From assembly GCA_001437625.1 (NCBI GenBank), contig LIAL01000001.1, positions 3,393 to 67,392 on the forward strand: a stretch of DNA of 64,000 nt, in the 5' to 3' direction. This DNA is from Nitrosopumilus sp. BACL13 MAG-121220-bin23. Its GTDB lineage: Archaea; Thermoproteota; Nitrososphaeria; Nitrososphaerales; Nitrosopumilaceae. The position numbers were made by a program, and so were the translations under genes. Positions 51,194 to 59,603 of this stretch are shown piece after piece (position 1 is the first letter of the stretch; the number at the start of each line of letters is the position of its first letter). The notes beneath the pieces were generated by a model. The model saw only the letters and a program-made list of their open reading frames with translations. It had not been told where the DNA came from and ran no database searches.

Positions 51194-51862
51194 TTAGTTG
51201 ACTGTAACACTACCGGTCATCCAAGGATGAACCATACAGAAGTAATCGTAATTACCTGCATCATTGAATGTGAATGAATAATCCAGTCCTACCATTAGTA
51301 GACTGCTGTCAAATACTCCAGATGGACCGTCTGATGGACTTCCACCTGTTACTGTATGAGCTGCGTTGTCTACGTTATCCCATTGTACTGTATCTCCAGT
51401 ACTGATGGTGATATCTGCTGGTAGGTAACATGCATTAGATGTTTCACATCCTGGTGCTCCACTTCCCATTGCAGTTTCCACGATGTGTGTTTGTGGACCT
51501 GCGTTAACTGCTACTGTTGCTTTAGCTTGTACTGCATCTGCTTTAGCTTGTACTGCTGCTGCTTTAGCATCTGCTGCTGCTTTAGCATCTGCTGCTGCTT
51601 TAGCATCTGTTACTCTTGCGTCTGCATCTGCTCTAGCTTGTGCTGCTGCATCTGCTCTAGCTTGTGCTGCTGCATCTGCTCTAGCTTGTGCTGCTGCATC
51701 TGCTCTAGCTTGTGCTGCTGCTTCGGCTCTTGCATCTACTACGTCGGTATTCATTTGCTGTGTAGGTGCATTATCGGCTGAATTTGCCATTGCTACAACT
51801 CCAACTGCAACTAATACGACTGCTAAAGTAACTACAATTGCTATTTTGTCTATACTTGCCAT
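51194..51862 (-). CDS. Exported blue-copper (cupredoxin) protein with Ala-rich repeat linker
   Basis: 222 residues. Signal peptide/anchor at about 5-27 (KIAIVVTLAVVLVAVGVVAM). Residues about 43-118 form an Ala-rich repeat (four units of ARADAAAQ, then DAKAAA and VQAKADA units), a likely helical rod or spacer. Residues about 125-222 are a plastocyanin-like domain with copper ligands in NAAHTVTGG (His) and YDYFCMVHPWMTG (Cys, His, Met). The protein would carry electrons outside the membrane, e.g. within the copper-rich respiratory chain of ammonia oxidisers. Partner unknown. Confidence 0.88.
   Translation of the reverse strand: MASIDKIAIVVTLAVVLVAVGVVAMANSADNAPTQQMNTDVVDARAEAAAQARADAAAQARADAAAQARADAAAQARADADARVTDAKAAADAKAAADAKAAAVQAKADAVQAKATVAVNAGPQTHIVETAMGSGAPGCETSNACYLPADITISTGDTVQWDNVDNAAHTVTGGSPSDGPSGVFDSSLLMVGLDYSFTFNDAGNYDYFCMVHPWMTGSVTVN
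51624..51719. repeat. 24-bp tandem repeat, four copies
   Basis: Four perfect 24-bp units (51624-51647, 51648-51671, 51672-51695, 51696-51719) encode the ARADAAAQ repeats of the blue-copper protein. A second, shorter repeat field (about 51558-51610, built on an 18-bp unit) encodes DAKAAA units. Repeat number may vary between strains. Confidence 0.9.
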
Positions 51863-52152
51863 AATTGATCAATTTCTAGATTAATAGTAAATAAATCTAA
51901 TTGTTTGTTTTTCACTAATACCAACAAATTCACTATAATAATTGACTTTTGAAACTGTTTTTAGATTTTTTTGAAATATTTACATGAATTCAAAACATTC
52001 TTTATAATTTTTATGTGATCGATCTAAATTAAGAATACGCCTTATTAGTGCCGTTGAGCAATCATTTGTTTTAATTTTTTATCAGACGATTTAATTTGTA
52101 ATACTACTTGAAAATACTTTCAATTAACAATATTTTTTGGTCTTAACCCATA
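51863..52152. other. 290-bp intergenic region without a clear gene
   Basis: It holds the promoter of the blue-copper gene at the 5' end of the spacer and the upstream region of nothing else, since 52153-52536 is read away from it. A moderately GC-rich patch occurs at about 52018-52070 but no stable fold or C/D-box pair was found by eye. No ORF of interest seen. Confidence 0.4.
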
Positions 52153-52536
52153 TTATTTTAACAATTTTTTTGCAATATTATTTTTAAATTCTATTTTTTT
52201 AAATTCTACTTTTAATTTCCTTTGTTTTATTAAACTTTGAATAAATTTTATTTTATTTGTAATGAATTCATCTTTAGTCACTGTTTCTAATTTTAATTGT
52301 TCATACATTATTTTTTCATCTAATTCTATTTTTACTGTGTCTTCATTTTTTATGATAAATGTTCCAATTCCCCAAAATAATGCTACATGTAATGCGACAT
52401 ATTTTGATTGTATTTTTGTAATTCTATTTTTATGATTTTCCGTATGTTTTCTACTTTGAGACACTATTGTTTCATTTGTTTGAATTATCCATGAAATGTT
52501 GCTAAAATTACCATCTAAGTATAGAATATGTTCCAT
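52153..52536 (-). CDS. Soluble protein, unknown
   Basis: 127 residues from an ATG at 52536. The N-terminal half is beta-rich (EHILYLDGNFSNISWIIQTN), with KYVALHVALFWGIGTFIIKN in the middle, and the C-terminal half is helical and basic (KFIQSLIKQRKLKVEFKKIE). No family recognised. Its upstream neighbour at 52613 is divergent. Confidence 0.5.
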   Translation of the reverse strand: MEHILYLDGNFSNISWIIQTNETIVSQSRKHTENHKNRITKIQSKYVALHVALFWGIGTFIIKNEDTVKIELDEKIMYEQLKLETVTKDEFITNKIKFIQSLIKQRKLKVEFKKIEFKNNIAKKLLK

Positions 52537-52612
52537 TTGTCAACCAAAAAATTCTCTTTAGTCTATATCTTTTGAATACTCCATTTATGATCATCGTTTA
52601 AAATCTATACAT

Positions 52613-52819
52613 ATGATAGAATCACAGGCTTTCTTTTCAAAAATGGTTGATGAATTAGTTGAATTTTCTGAACATGATCCAGAATTGTCAGATGGAATAA
52701 AGTGGCTAGATAATCAGGCTCAACAAAAAGGTATCACATTTTATGATATGGTTTTTGAAGTTTTATACAAACATGATGTTAATTCTAAGGCAAAAGAATG
52801 GCTTAGTACCCGAAATTAA
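52613..52819 (+). CDS. Small acidic protein, unknown
   Basis: 68 residues from an ATG at 52613, helical (ESQAFFSKMVDELVEFSEHD, IKWLDNQAQQKGITFYDMVF, EVLYKHDVNSKAKEWL). No family recognised. It converges with the citrate synthase gene, 3 bp apart. Confidence 0.5.
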   Translation: MIESQAFFSKMVDELVEFSEHDPELSDGIKWLDNQAQQKGITFYDMVFEVLYKHDVNSKAKEWLSTRN

Positions 52820-52822
52820 TAA

Positions 52823-53986
52823 TCATTCTCTTAAATCTAACTCTTTGTATTCACATCCTTCTGGCCCACAATCTTTTCCTACATACACTGCTTTTGGTCT
52901 ATACAGTGCTGTTTTTGGTGCAGCTTCTGCAAATTTTTCTTCAATGATATGTGCTGCCCATCCTACAACTCTTGAAATTGCAAAAATTGGAGTGTTAAGG
53001 TCCATTGGAATTTTTAACATGTAGTAAATTGATGCACTATACAAATCCACATTTGGATAAATGTCCTTGTTCTTTTGTAATTTCATTTCAGATATTGTTG
53101 CAGTTTCAATTTCTTGAGTTTTATCAAACCATGGTTCTTTATTTTTAGTAGCTAATTTTCTTGATAATTCTTTTAAAACTTGGGCTCTAGGATCATATGT
53201 TTTGTATACTGCATGTCCCATTCCCATAATTTTTTCTCCTCGCATTAATTTTTCTTTTATCCATGATTGTACATTATCAATTTTAGAAATTTCTAATAAC
53301 ATTTTCATTACTTCTGTATTTGCACCTCCATGTAATTCTCCACTGAGTGCACCGATTGCTGCACTTGATGCTGAATACATATGTGCTCTTGTTGATGCAA
53401 CTTGTCTTGCTGTAAATGTTGATGCGTTGAATGTATGATCTGCATGTAATATTAAACAGACATCAAATATTTTTTCAACTTCGATATCTGGTTTTTCCCC
53501 TGACATCATGTATAGAAAATTTGCAGCGTGACTTAATGATGGATCTGAGTCAACAACTTCTAACCCGTTTCTAATTCTTTGCCAACTTGCAATTATCGTT
53601 GGAACTTTTGCAATGAGATTTATTGCTTTATCGTAACTTGCCTCTTTACTGAAGAACTCTTCATCATAATATCCTGCAAGTGCTGATACAAATGCTTGAA
53701 GCATATCCATAGGATCTGCATCCTTTCTCCAATTTGCCATATTTTTTTGCATTTGTTTTGGTATTTCTCTGGCTTCGATTAATTTTGTATTAAATTCATT
53801 TAATTCGTTCTTAGTGGGTAACTTGTCATAAAGTAGTAGATATGCTGTTTCTTCAAAAGTTGAATTTTCTGTAAGATCTAATATGTTAAATCCTCGATAA
53901 ATTAATTTTCCTTTCTCACCATCAATATTGGATATTTTAGTATCTGCTACTTCAATTCCTCTAAGTCCAATATTTTTGGTTTCCAT
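52823..53986 (-). CDS. gltA: Citrate synthase
   Basis: 387 residues. Family blocks: EKGKLIYRGFNILDL (N-term), LILHADHTFNASTFTARQVA, SAAIGALSGELHGGANTEVM and IMGMGHAVYKTYDPRAQVLK (catalytic His). The third catalytic residue (Asp) lies further on, in the C-terminal region (NVDLYSASIYYMLKIPMD). It condenses acetyl-CoA and oxaloacetate; with succinyl-CoA synthetase in the same window it fits the incomplete/oxidative TCA of these archaea. ATG start; divergent from 54104. Confidence 0.95.
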   Translation of the reverse strand: METKNIGLRGIEVADTKISNIDGEKGKLIYRGFNILDLTENSTFEETAYLLLYDKLPTKNELNEFNTKLIEAREIPKQMQKNMANWRKDADPMDMLQAFVSALAGYYDEEFFSKEASYDKAINLIAKVPTIIASWQRIRNGLEVVDSDPSLSHAANFLYMMSGEKPDIEVEKIFDVCLILHADHTFNASTFTARQVASTRAHMYSASSAAIGALSGELHGGANTEVMKMLLEISKIDNVQSWIKEKLMRGEKIMGMGHAVYKTYDPRAQVLKELSRKLATKNKEPWFDKTQEIETATISEMKLQKNKDIYPNVDLYSASIYYMLKIPMDLNTPIFAISRVVGWAAHIIEEKFAEAAPKTALYRPKAVYVGKDCGPEGCEYKELDLRE

Positions 53987-54103
53987 AATGAGCCTAACAA
54001 AATTCTTCTATTATATTTTCTCTAAAATTATGTCTACTAAATTTACTAATTAGTCTAATATGGCAACTTTTGTTCATAAATCTAAATTTCTAATTAAAAA
54101 TTA

Positions 54104-54295
54104 ATGAATGCTGAAGATCGTAATAATTTACAACAATTAGATGAATTGATCTTAAATGCTTCTCCTGAAGAATTAGAAAAAATTCAAGAAATTGACTATC
54201 AGACCCAATTGGATGGAGAATCTTTTTACCATATTTATGTAAATTCTGATTCATTAATTCAGGTAAATATAAAAAAATCTTTTCAAAAATTTTAA
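54104..54295 (+). CDS. Small acidic helical protein, unknown
   Basis: 63 residues from an ATG at 54104 (NAEDRNNLQQLDELILNASP, then EELEKIQEIDYQTQLD, then GESFYHIYVNSDSLIQ). No family recognised. Same strand as the DHH gene, 47 bp upstream. Confidence 0.5.
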   Translation: MNAEDRNNLQQLDELILNASPEELEKIQEIDYQTQLDGESFYHIYVNSDSLIQVNIKKSFQKF

Positions 54296-54342
54296 TTTAA
54301 TATTCTTCATTTAAATGAGGGTTTGTACTTTTTGATAATGTA

Positions 54343-55443
54343 TTGGTGTTATCTAAAACTAAGACTTTAACTAAAAAACCAGCAACTAAGAAAGTAGCAA
54401 TTAAAAAACCAGCAACTAAGAAAGTAGCAATTAAAAAACCAGCAACTAAGAAAGTAACTACATCACAACGAACTAAAGTTATTTGTATTTCTCATAAAGA
54501 AGATTGTGATGGAATTAGTTCAGCTGCATTAGTTCGACAAGCTTTTGGTGGTGATTCTATTTTGGTAGATTACCCTGGTCAAATGGAAGCATTAAACCAA
54601 GTAGTATCTGATGAAAAATTAAAATCTTTATTCATTTGTGATTTAGGTTTAAGTAAAAAAACACAAGACGAATTTATTGATATTATGAGTCGACTTAGAA
54701 AAAATAAAGTTTCTGTAACTTACATTGATCATCATGACATTGATCCAACTGTTGTAACTTCTTTAGAAAAACTCAAAGTAAAAGTTATTCATGATATCAA
54801 TGAATGTACCACTGTCCAAGTTTACAATGCCTATAAATCAAAATTAAATGATCATGCTTCTTTTGTAGCAACATGTGCTGCTATTACTGATTATATGGAA
54901 GATAGACCTCTAGGTTCAAAATTACTTCAAATTTACGACAGACAATTTGCTTTGATTAGTGCAACTGTCATGACATACAATATTGTCGGACATCAGAGAG
55001 AACCTGATTACTTACAATACTTGGTTGAAGAATTAGCTGATTCTAAATTCCCTCATGATATTCCAAATACTTTTGAATTTGCACAGATTCAAGTAGAAAA
55101 ATTATCTCAGATTATTGCTAAAGTGAAAGTAGGTATGAAAACAATGAGTAATCTTGGACATATGGAAATTTTAGATTCTGGTGCAAGTGGTGCTGTTAAT
55201 TTTGTAATGGGTTTATCTGGAAAAGATGTTGGTGTTGCATACAAAGAAAGAATTGATCATGGAATTTATGCTGTCTCTGTACGTGGCTCTAAAAACTGTA
55301 AAGTTCACTTAGGTAGAATCGTTAATCTTTTAGCTACTAGTCTGGGTGGTTCTGGAGGCGGACATGATAAAGCATGTGGTGCAGTAGTTCCAAAACAAAA
55401 AATTAAGAAATTCATTACTGAATTAAATAAACAAATTAAATAA
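54343..55443 (+). CDS. DHH-family phosphoesterase with Lys-rich repeat tail at N-terminus
   Basis: 366 residues from a TTG at 54343. Residues about 8-42 carry three repeats of KKPATKKVA(I/T), like histone H1 or bacterial HU-like tails. The DHH core follows: CISHKEDCDGISSAALVRQA, FICDLGLSKKTQDEF, TYIDHHDIDP (the DHH motif), and a DHHA1-type end with GGSGGGHDKACGAVVP. Such enzymes cut nucleic acids or cyclic/short nucleotides. The tail would add affinity for nucleic acid. The TTG start is fixed by the repeats that follow it directly. Confidence 0.85.
   Translation: MVLSKTKTLTKKPATKKVAIKKPATKKVAIKKPATKKVTTSQRTKVICISHKEDCDGISSAALVRQAFGGDSILVDYPGQMEALNQVVSDEKLKSLFICDLGLSKKTQDEFIDIMSRLRKNKVSVTYIDHHDIDPTVVTSLEKLKVKVIHDINECTTVQVYNAYKSKLNDHASFVATCAAITDYMEDRPLGSKLLQIYDRQFALISATVMTYNIVGHQREPDYLQYLVEELADSKFPHDIPNTFEFAQIQVEKLSQIIAKVKVGMKTMSNLGHMEILDSGASGAVNFVMGLSGKDVGVAYKERIDHGIYAVSVRGSKNCKVHLGRIVNLLATSLGGSGGGHDKACGAVVPKQKIKKFITELNKQIK
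54372..54461. repeat. 30-bp tandem repeat, three copies
   Basis: Units at 54372-54401, 54402-54431 and 54432-54461 are nearly identical; the third diverges only in its last bases. They encode the KKPATKKVA(I/T) units at the N-terminus of the DHH protein. The near identity at DNA level suggests recent expansion. Confidence 0.9.
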
Positions 55444-55483
55444 TTTTTCTGGTTATTTCTTATTTTTTAAATTAAGTTTTAAT

Positions 55484-55942
55484 TTATTCTGAAAATTCAA
55501 CTATGGCATCTATTTCTGTCATGGCATTTAATGGTAAACAAGCCACCCCAACTGCAATTCTTGAATGTTTTCCTTTATCTCCAAATATATCAAAGAATAG
55601 ATCTGACGCTGCATTAATTATTTTGGGATGTTGATAAAACTCAGGATCTGAATTTATGAATCCTGATATTCTAACAATTTTTGTGACTTTATCCAAACTG
55701 CCTAATTCTCTTTTCATTTGAGCTAAAAGATTAATTGCACACATTTTTGCTGATTTCTGAGCTGTTTCTATATTTTCATTTGTAACCTTTCCTGTAAAAA
55801 TCACTTTACCTTCTTCCATTGGAATCTGTCCCGAAATGAATAACAAATTACCTGTTTTAATTGCAGGAACATATGATCCTGCTGGTGTTGGAGGATTTGG
55901 TAGTGTAACTCCTAATGTTTTTAGTTTTTCTTCAATCAACAT
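55484..55942 (-). CDS. RidA family (YjgF/YER057c/UK114) deaminase
   Basis: 152 residues. GVTLPNPPTPAGSYVPAIKT with GNLLFISGQIPMEEGKV is the N-terminal signature. NAASDLFFDIFGDKGKHSRI follows, then GVACLPLNAMTEIDAIV at the C-terminus, with the catalytic Arg in HSRIAVG. It probably detoxifies reactive enamine/imine intermediates as a trimer. It lies 23 bp downstream of the TrmB-type regulator on the same strand. About 20 residues longer at the N-terminus than the classic 130-residue form. Confidence 0.9.
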   Translation of the reverse strand: MLIEEKLKTLGVTLPNPPTPAGSYVPAIKTGNLLFISGQIPMEEGKVIFTGKVTNENIETAQKSAKMCAINLLAQMKRELGSLDKVTKIVRISGFINSDPEFYQHPKIINAASDLFFDIFGDKGKHSRIAVGVACLPLNAMTEIDAIVEFSE

Positions 55943-55965
55943 TCTATTATTTTTTGAGGTTGATT

Positions 55966-57126
55966 TTAGGTTTTACTTATTTTGATATGTGTTTTTTCCC
56001 CTTTATTGGAATTATTTTGATACACTGTTCTCGTTTTGTAACCTTGTTTTTGTAAATACCCTTCTAAAATTGAAACCCATGGTAATGAATGTCCGTTATT
56101 TAGTTTTGATTCCACTGTGATATTTTTTGTGTTTGCTTCAAAATTAACATGTCCTGAACATGTAATTTGGATAATTGCATCCATTATTTCAATAATATCA
56201 TCTAGTGATTTTAATTTTAGAATTATTCCGTTTTTTTCTAATAATTTTAGAAAGTCTATTTCTAATTTTTTTGATTCCCTTGTAGAATTTAGAATATATG
56301 TTAAACCTGTTTCACTGACAATTTTTATAATTTTATAAATTTCCTGTGCGTCTGCTTTTGTCATATCTGCTACAACCTTTGTTTTAATTGAATTTTTCCA
56401 AATATTTGAAAATACTTTTTCTTGATTAATTCCTAGTATTTCTGTTGATGAAAATACGGCTGCCTTACCATTGTCATTATTTATCATTAATAATTCCGTT
56501 TCATCAAAAATAAAACAATTTTGTGTGATGTCTGATGTTTTAATTTCTACCCCATCTGGAATTGCTCTATATGATTCTGAACAAATTTGTGTTGATGAAA
56601 TAATTACTTTAACATCTAAATTTCTGCGAATTACTCCTACAAGCTGTTCTTTACATTCAGCTAATAATCCAAAACCATCTTGATCTGTCATTATTTTAAT
56701 TGATGATTTTGATCCTTCAATCATTGTTTGAAGTTGAGTTAAAACTTTGTTTGCACTAATATGAAAATATCTTTTTTCTTCTGATCCTCTTGACTTTCTA
56801 CTTTCTTCACTTGTTTTTTTTAAATTAGATACTAATGTGTTCATGGCATTAATTTTATTAATTTGTTCATGAATCACTCCATCAAATGCATCCTCTGGTG
56901 AAATTGCAGTACACATTATTGGCTTACTTTTTGATATGATTGCCAATTTTTTATTTTCTAATTTTAATAAAGTTGGATAAATTTTTGTTCTTGGAACTTC
57001 TGAATAATATGCTAATTCACTTGCTGAAATTGTTCCTTTGGAGATTAATGCTACATATGCCTGAGATTCATATTTACTGAGCCCAAATTCCTCCAAACTT
57101 ACTGTTAATACTTGCTCATTTACCAT
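55966..57126 (-). CDS. TrmB-type transcriptional regulator
   Basis: 386 residues. The N-terminus is a winged HTH of the TrmB/sugar-specific type (LEEFGLSKYESQAYVALISK, then GTISASELAYYSEVPRTKIY, then PTLLKLENKKLAII). Next come a helical linker (about 85-115) and a PLD-like fold (SSIKIMTDQDGFGLLAECKE), as in TrmB effector domains. The C-terminal half of about 150 residues (LEIDFLKLLEKNGIILKLKS) is extra. It is divergent from the ESCRT-III-like gene, with inverted repeats between them. It could repress itself and/or the cdv-linked operon. Effector unknown. Confidence 0.85.
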   Translation of the reverse strand: MVNEQVLTVSLEEFGLSKYESQAYVALISKGTISASELAYYSEVPRTKIYPTLLKLENKKLAIISKSKPIMCTAISPEDAFDGVIHEQINKINAMNTLVSNLKKTSEESRKSRGSEEKRYFHISANKVLTQLQTMIEGSKSSIKIMTDQDGFGLLAECKEQLVGVIRRNLDVKVIISSTQICSESYRAIPDGVEIKTSDITQNCFIFDETELLMINNDNGKAAVFSSTEILGINQEKVFSNIWKNSIKTKVVADMTKADAQEIYKIIKIVSETGLTYILNSTRESKKLEIDFLKLLEKNGIILKLKSLDDIIEIMDAIIQITCSGHVNFEANTKNITVESKLNNGHSLPWVSILEGYLQKQGYKTRTVYQNNSNKGEKTHIKISKT

Positions 57127-57216
57127 GATTTTACTTAATTTGTTATTAGGTAAAATTGAGAGCTAAATTCCTTTACACAAATGCTTAATTTTTTTCAAAA
57201 TTGTATCCATTGGTAT

Positions 57217-57249
57217 GTGTAACTATGGTTACTAAAATAATTGTTACAC
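57217..57249. promoter_or_regulatory. Inverted-repeat operator candidate in TrmB/ESCRT-III divergent spacer
   Basis: GTGTAAC (57217-57223) and GTTACAC (57243-57249) form a perfect 7-bp inverted repeat across a 19-bp gap. A further GTTAC sits in the gap (57228-57232), itself an inverted match to the first. The element lies between the TrmB-type gene (start 57126) and the ESCRT-III-like gene (start 57286). Spacing suits a dimeric wHTH regulator. Inferred only. Confidence 0.45.
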
Positions 57250-57285
57250 TGCCCTCAAATACAAAATATGCTTTAACAATATAAC

Positions 57286-57849
57286 ATGCTAGTAAAATGT
57301 AGTACTGATACCTTAGAATTTGAAAACATTTCTCATTCTGTAACTCTTGTACCTAGATTAGATTATTCTGTTAATTTACTTACTAGCATTATTGATATTC
57401 TTCAAAAACAAAGAATTGAATTAAAAAATTTAAACCAATATCTTGTTACTGATTTTGATGAGATGGACAACTCACATCTTAAAAGTATACGGTTGGAACA
57501 ACTGATAGTTTTTTCTTTAGACGTATTACTTCAAATTAAAAATCAAATTGGTTCTATCTCTGGGATACACAGCATTCCTAAAATTTTACCTTCTTCTATC
57601 CCTATGATTAGAACTGTTAGCGCCAAATTATTTATTATTTCTCCTATCTCTAGCCAAAAATTATCTGAATTATCTGTACATTTAGGTAGTATTGTATTGG
57701 ATTCTGCTGCTCTTACTAAGGCGAGATTTGATTTTAGTAAATGTAATGATGCATCTGCACTCTTACTTGATAAAGTAAAATTGATGGCAGACTCTAAATT
57801 AAATAAGCAGTATCCTCTTGTTGATTTTTTTAAATTATCTAATGTTTGA
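57286..57849 (+). CDS. ESCRT-III (Snf7/CdvB)-like protein
   Basis: 187 residues. From about residue 60 the sequence follows archaeal CdvB closely: KSIRLEQLIVFSLDVLLQIK, PSSIPMIRTVSAKLFIISPI, SQKLSELSVHLGSIVLDSAA and LTKARFDFSKCNDASALLLD, then KVKLMADSKLNKQYP. The L-x-SI-x4-ALT/S core and the terminal QYP/LLP turn match Sulfolobus CdvB helices 3-5 by eye. The N-terminal helix is shorter and no proline-rich MIT-binding tail is seen at the C-terminus. It lies two genes before cdvC, in one run. It probably polymerises on membranes in division or vesicle formation. Confidence 0.75.
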   Translation: MLVKCSTDTLEFENISHSVTLVPRLDYSVNLLTSIIDILQKQRIELKNLNQYLVTDFDEMDNSHLKSIRLEQLIVFSLDVLLQIKNQIGSISGIHSIPKILPSSIPMIRTVSAKLFIISPISSQKLSELSVHLGSIVLDSAALTKARFDFSKCNDASALLLDKVKLMADSKLNKQYPLVDFFKLSNV

Positions 57850-57851
57850 TA

Positions 57852-58340
57852 ATGCTCAATTCTAAATATAATTTTTTAAAGGATATTGAACGTATTCGCT
57901 CAATTTCTTCAATTATCGATAAAAAATTATCTGATGTAAAATCTTCTGATACTAATAAAATCGATAAATTAACTTTAGATGAATTACAAGATTTAGATAA
58001 GATTGTTAGAATTGCTGATTTTATGTTGTGCAAATATGCTGATAAGAAGGAAATGCGTTCAATTTTAGAGTATTTTACGTCTATTATTACAGTCACTGCT
58101 AACTCTATGGATAATTTAGATGATGAAATTTCTGAACTAATACTTTCAGCTGAAGATTCTATTAACAAAGTAAAGGATTTGCATGCTCGTATTGATAATG
58201 AATCTGATTTTAAAAAAAAATATTGTGATGGACCTGATTATAACCGTGATGAAACAGGTGGAATTAATTTAACCAATTTTGTGACAGAGGTTAACACTGT
58301 AGGATACCAACAAAATTCTTCAGGACATAATACAAGGTAA
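57852..58340 (+). CDS. Helical protein of unknown function in cdvC operon
   Basis: 162 residues from ATG 57852; a TTG at 57846 overlapping the previous stop (TTGA) is an alternative and would imply coupling. The protein is mostly helical, with a run of Asp/Ser/Lys-rich helices (LKDIERIRSISSIIDKKLSD; IVRIADFMLCKYADKKEMRS; SILEYFTSIITVTANSMDNL; ELILSAEDSINKVKDLHARI) and a disordered C-terminus (GHNTR). It fits an accessory coiled/helical partner between an ESCRT-III-like protein and CdvC. No family is recognised. Confidence 0.6.
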   Translation: MLNSKYNFLKDIERIRSISSIIDKKLSDVKSSDTNKIDKLTLDELQDLDKIVRIADFMLCKYADKKEMRSILEYFTSIITVTANSMDNLDDEISELILSAEDSINKVKDLHARIDNESDFKKKYCDGPDYNRDETGGINLTNFVTEVNTVGYQQNSSGHNTR

Positions 58341-58345
58341 TTGAT

Positions 58346-59539
58346 ATGAGTTTAGCACCACAAGAATTAGAAAACACAGCAAGCAAATACGCTTCTGAGG
58401 CAATAAAATTTGATTCCCAAGGTGCCCGTGGAATGGCTATTACTCATTATCAACATGCAATAGATGCTCTTGTAAAATTATTACAATTATATCCAAATAG
58501 TAAATTAAATAATATCTACAAAGATAGATGCAATTCATATCACAATCGAATCGGTGCATTACAACAAGCACACGGTGTTGAGCCTGCAGTAGATCCTAAA
58601 GCTTCTGAATCTGAGCAAAAAGCATCTGTAAAAAGACAAGAAAATGAAAATGATTTTGAAGATCTTGTAATGAAAGAAAAACCTAATGTAACTTGGGATC
58701 AAGTTATTGGATTAGATGAGGCTAAAAGTGCATTACGTGAATCTATTGTTTATCCTACAAAAAGACCTGATCTATTTCCTCTTGGATGGCCAAAAGGCAT
58801 GTTGCTCTATGGTCCGCCGGGTACTGGAAAGACTATGCTAGCAGCTGCAACTGCAAATGAAATGGATGGCTATTTCATTAATGTGGATGCATCTTCTTTG
58901 ATGAGTAAATGGTTAGGAGAAGCTGAAAAAAATGTTTCAAAATTATTTGCTATGGCTAGACAATATGCTGAGAAAGAAGGTAAACCTGTAATTCTATTTG
59001 TCGATGAAGTTGATTCTCTACTTGGAGCTAGAAATAGTGAAGTTGGTGGAGAAGTTAGATCTAGAAATCAATTCCTTACTGAAATGGATGGTGTAAATGG
59101 CAAAGGAAAACAATTGATGCTTTATGTTGTTGGAGCTACTAACAAACCTTGGAGTCTTGATACTCCTTTCCTTAGAAGATTTCAAAAGAGAATTTATGTT
59201 TCATTACCTACACTAGAAGCTAGGGAGAATCTTTTTGCACAATATACTGCACCTCTAAATAAAAATTATAATTTGAATAATGCTGAACTTGCTAAATTGT
59301 TTGATGGATACAGTGCAAGTGATATCAAGGATGTTTGTCAGGCCGCACAAATTAAGACTGTTCATGAAATTTTCAATGCTCCTAATTATCATGAACCTAT
59401 TGAGGGTGAAGATCCAATACAACCACGAGAACTTACCACTGCTGATTTCAAAGATATTATGGCTAGACGTAAACCAAGTGTTTCTACTGAAATGATCCGT
59501 GCTTATCATAAATGGAGCGAAGAGTTCCAAGCCCTTTGA
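58346..59539 (+). CDS. cdvC: CdvC, Vps4-type AAA ATPase
   Basis: 397 residues. N-terminal MIT domain at about 1-75 (LENTASKYASEAIKFDSQGA, then ITHYQHAIDALVKLLQLYPN). AAA core: Walker A GPPGTGKT at 156-163, Walker B ILFVDEVDS with Asp220-Glu221, sensor GATNKPWSLD and arginine fingers in RRFQKR. This is the archaeal Vps4 that disassembles ESCRT-III polymers at the division site. It follows the helical gene at 57852 by 5 bp, so likely in one operon. Archaeal cell division in this phylum uses Cdv proteins beside FtsZ. Confidence 0.95.
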   Translation: MSLAPQELENTASKYASEAIKFDSQGARGMAITHYQHAIDALVKLLQLYPNSKLNNIYKDRCNSYHNRIGALQQAHGVEPAVDPKASESEQKASVKRQENENDFEDLVMKEKPNVTWDQVIGLDEAKSALRESIVYPTKRPDLFPLGWPKGMLLYGPPGTGKTMLAAATANEMDGYFINVDASSLMSKWLGEAEKNVSKLFAMARQYAEKEGKPVILFVDEVDSLLGARNSEVGGEVRSRNQFLTEMDGVNGKGKQLMLYVVGATNKPWSLDTPFLRRFQKRIYVSLPTLEARENLFAQYTAPLNKNYNLNNAELAKLFDGYSASDIKDVCQAAQIKTVHEIFNAPNYHEPIEGEDPIQPRELTTADFKDIMARRKPSVSTEMIRAYHKWSEEFQAL

Positions 59540-59603
59540 TTATTTAATTTTTTAGTGCGATCAACTTTTTTTATCTGTATTTCACATAAAACTTAAATTC
59601 ACT

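Noticed and set aside
51483..51884. Long plus-strand Ala/Ser and Cys-rich frames
   Set aside because: They are antisense frames of the Ala-rich repeat in the blue-copper gene.
52018..52070. Moderately GC-rich patch as a possible RNA gene
   Set aside because: No stable stem or promoter was found by eye.
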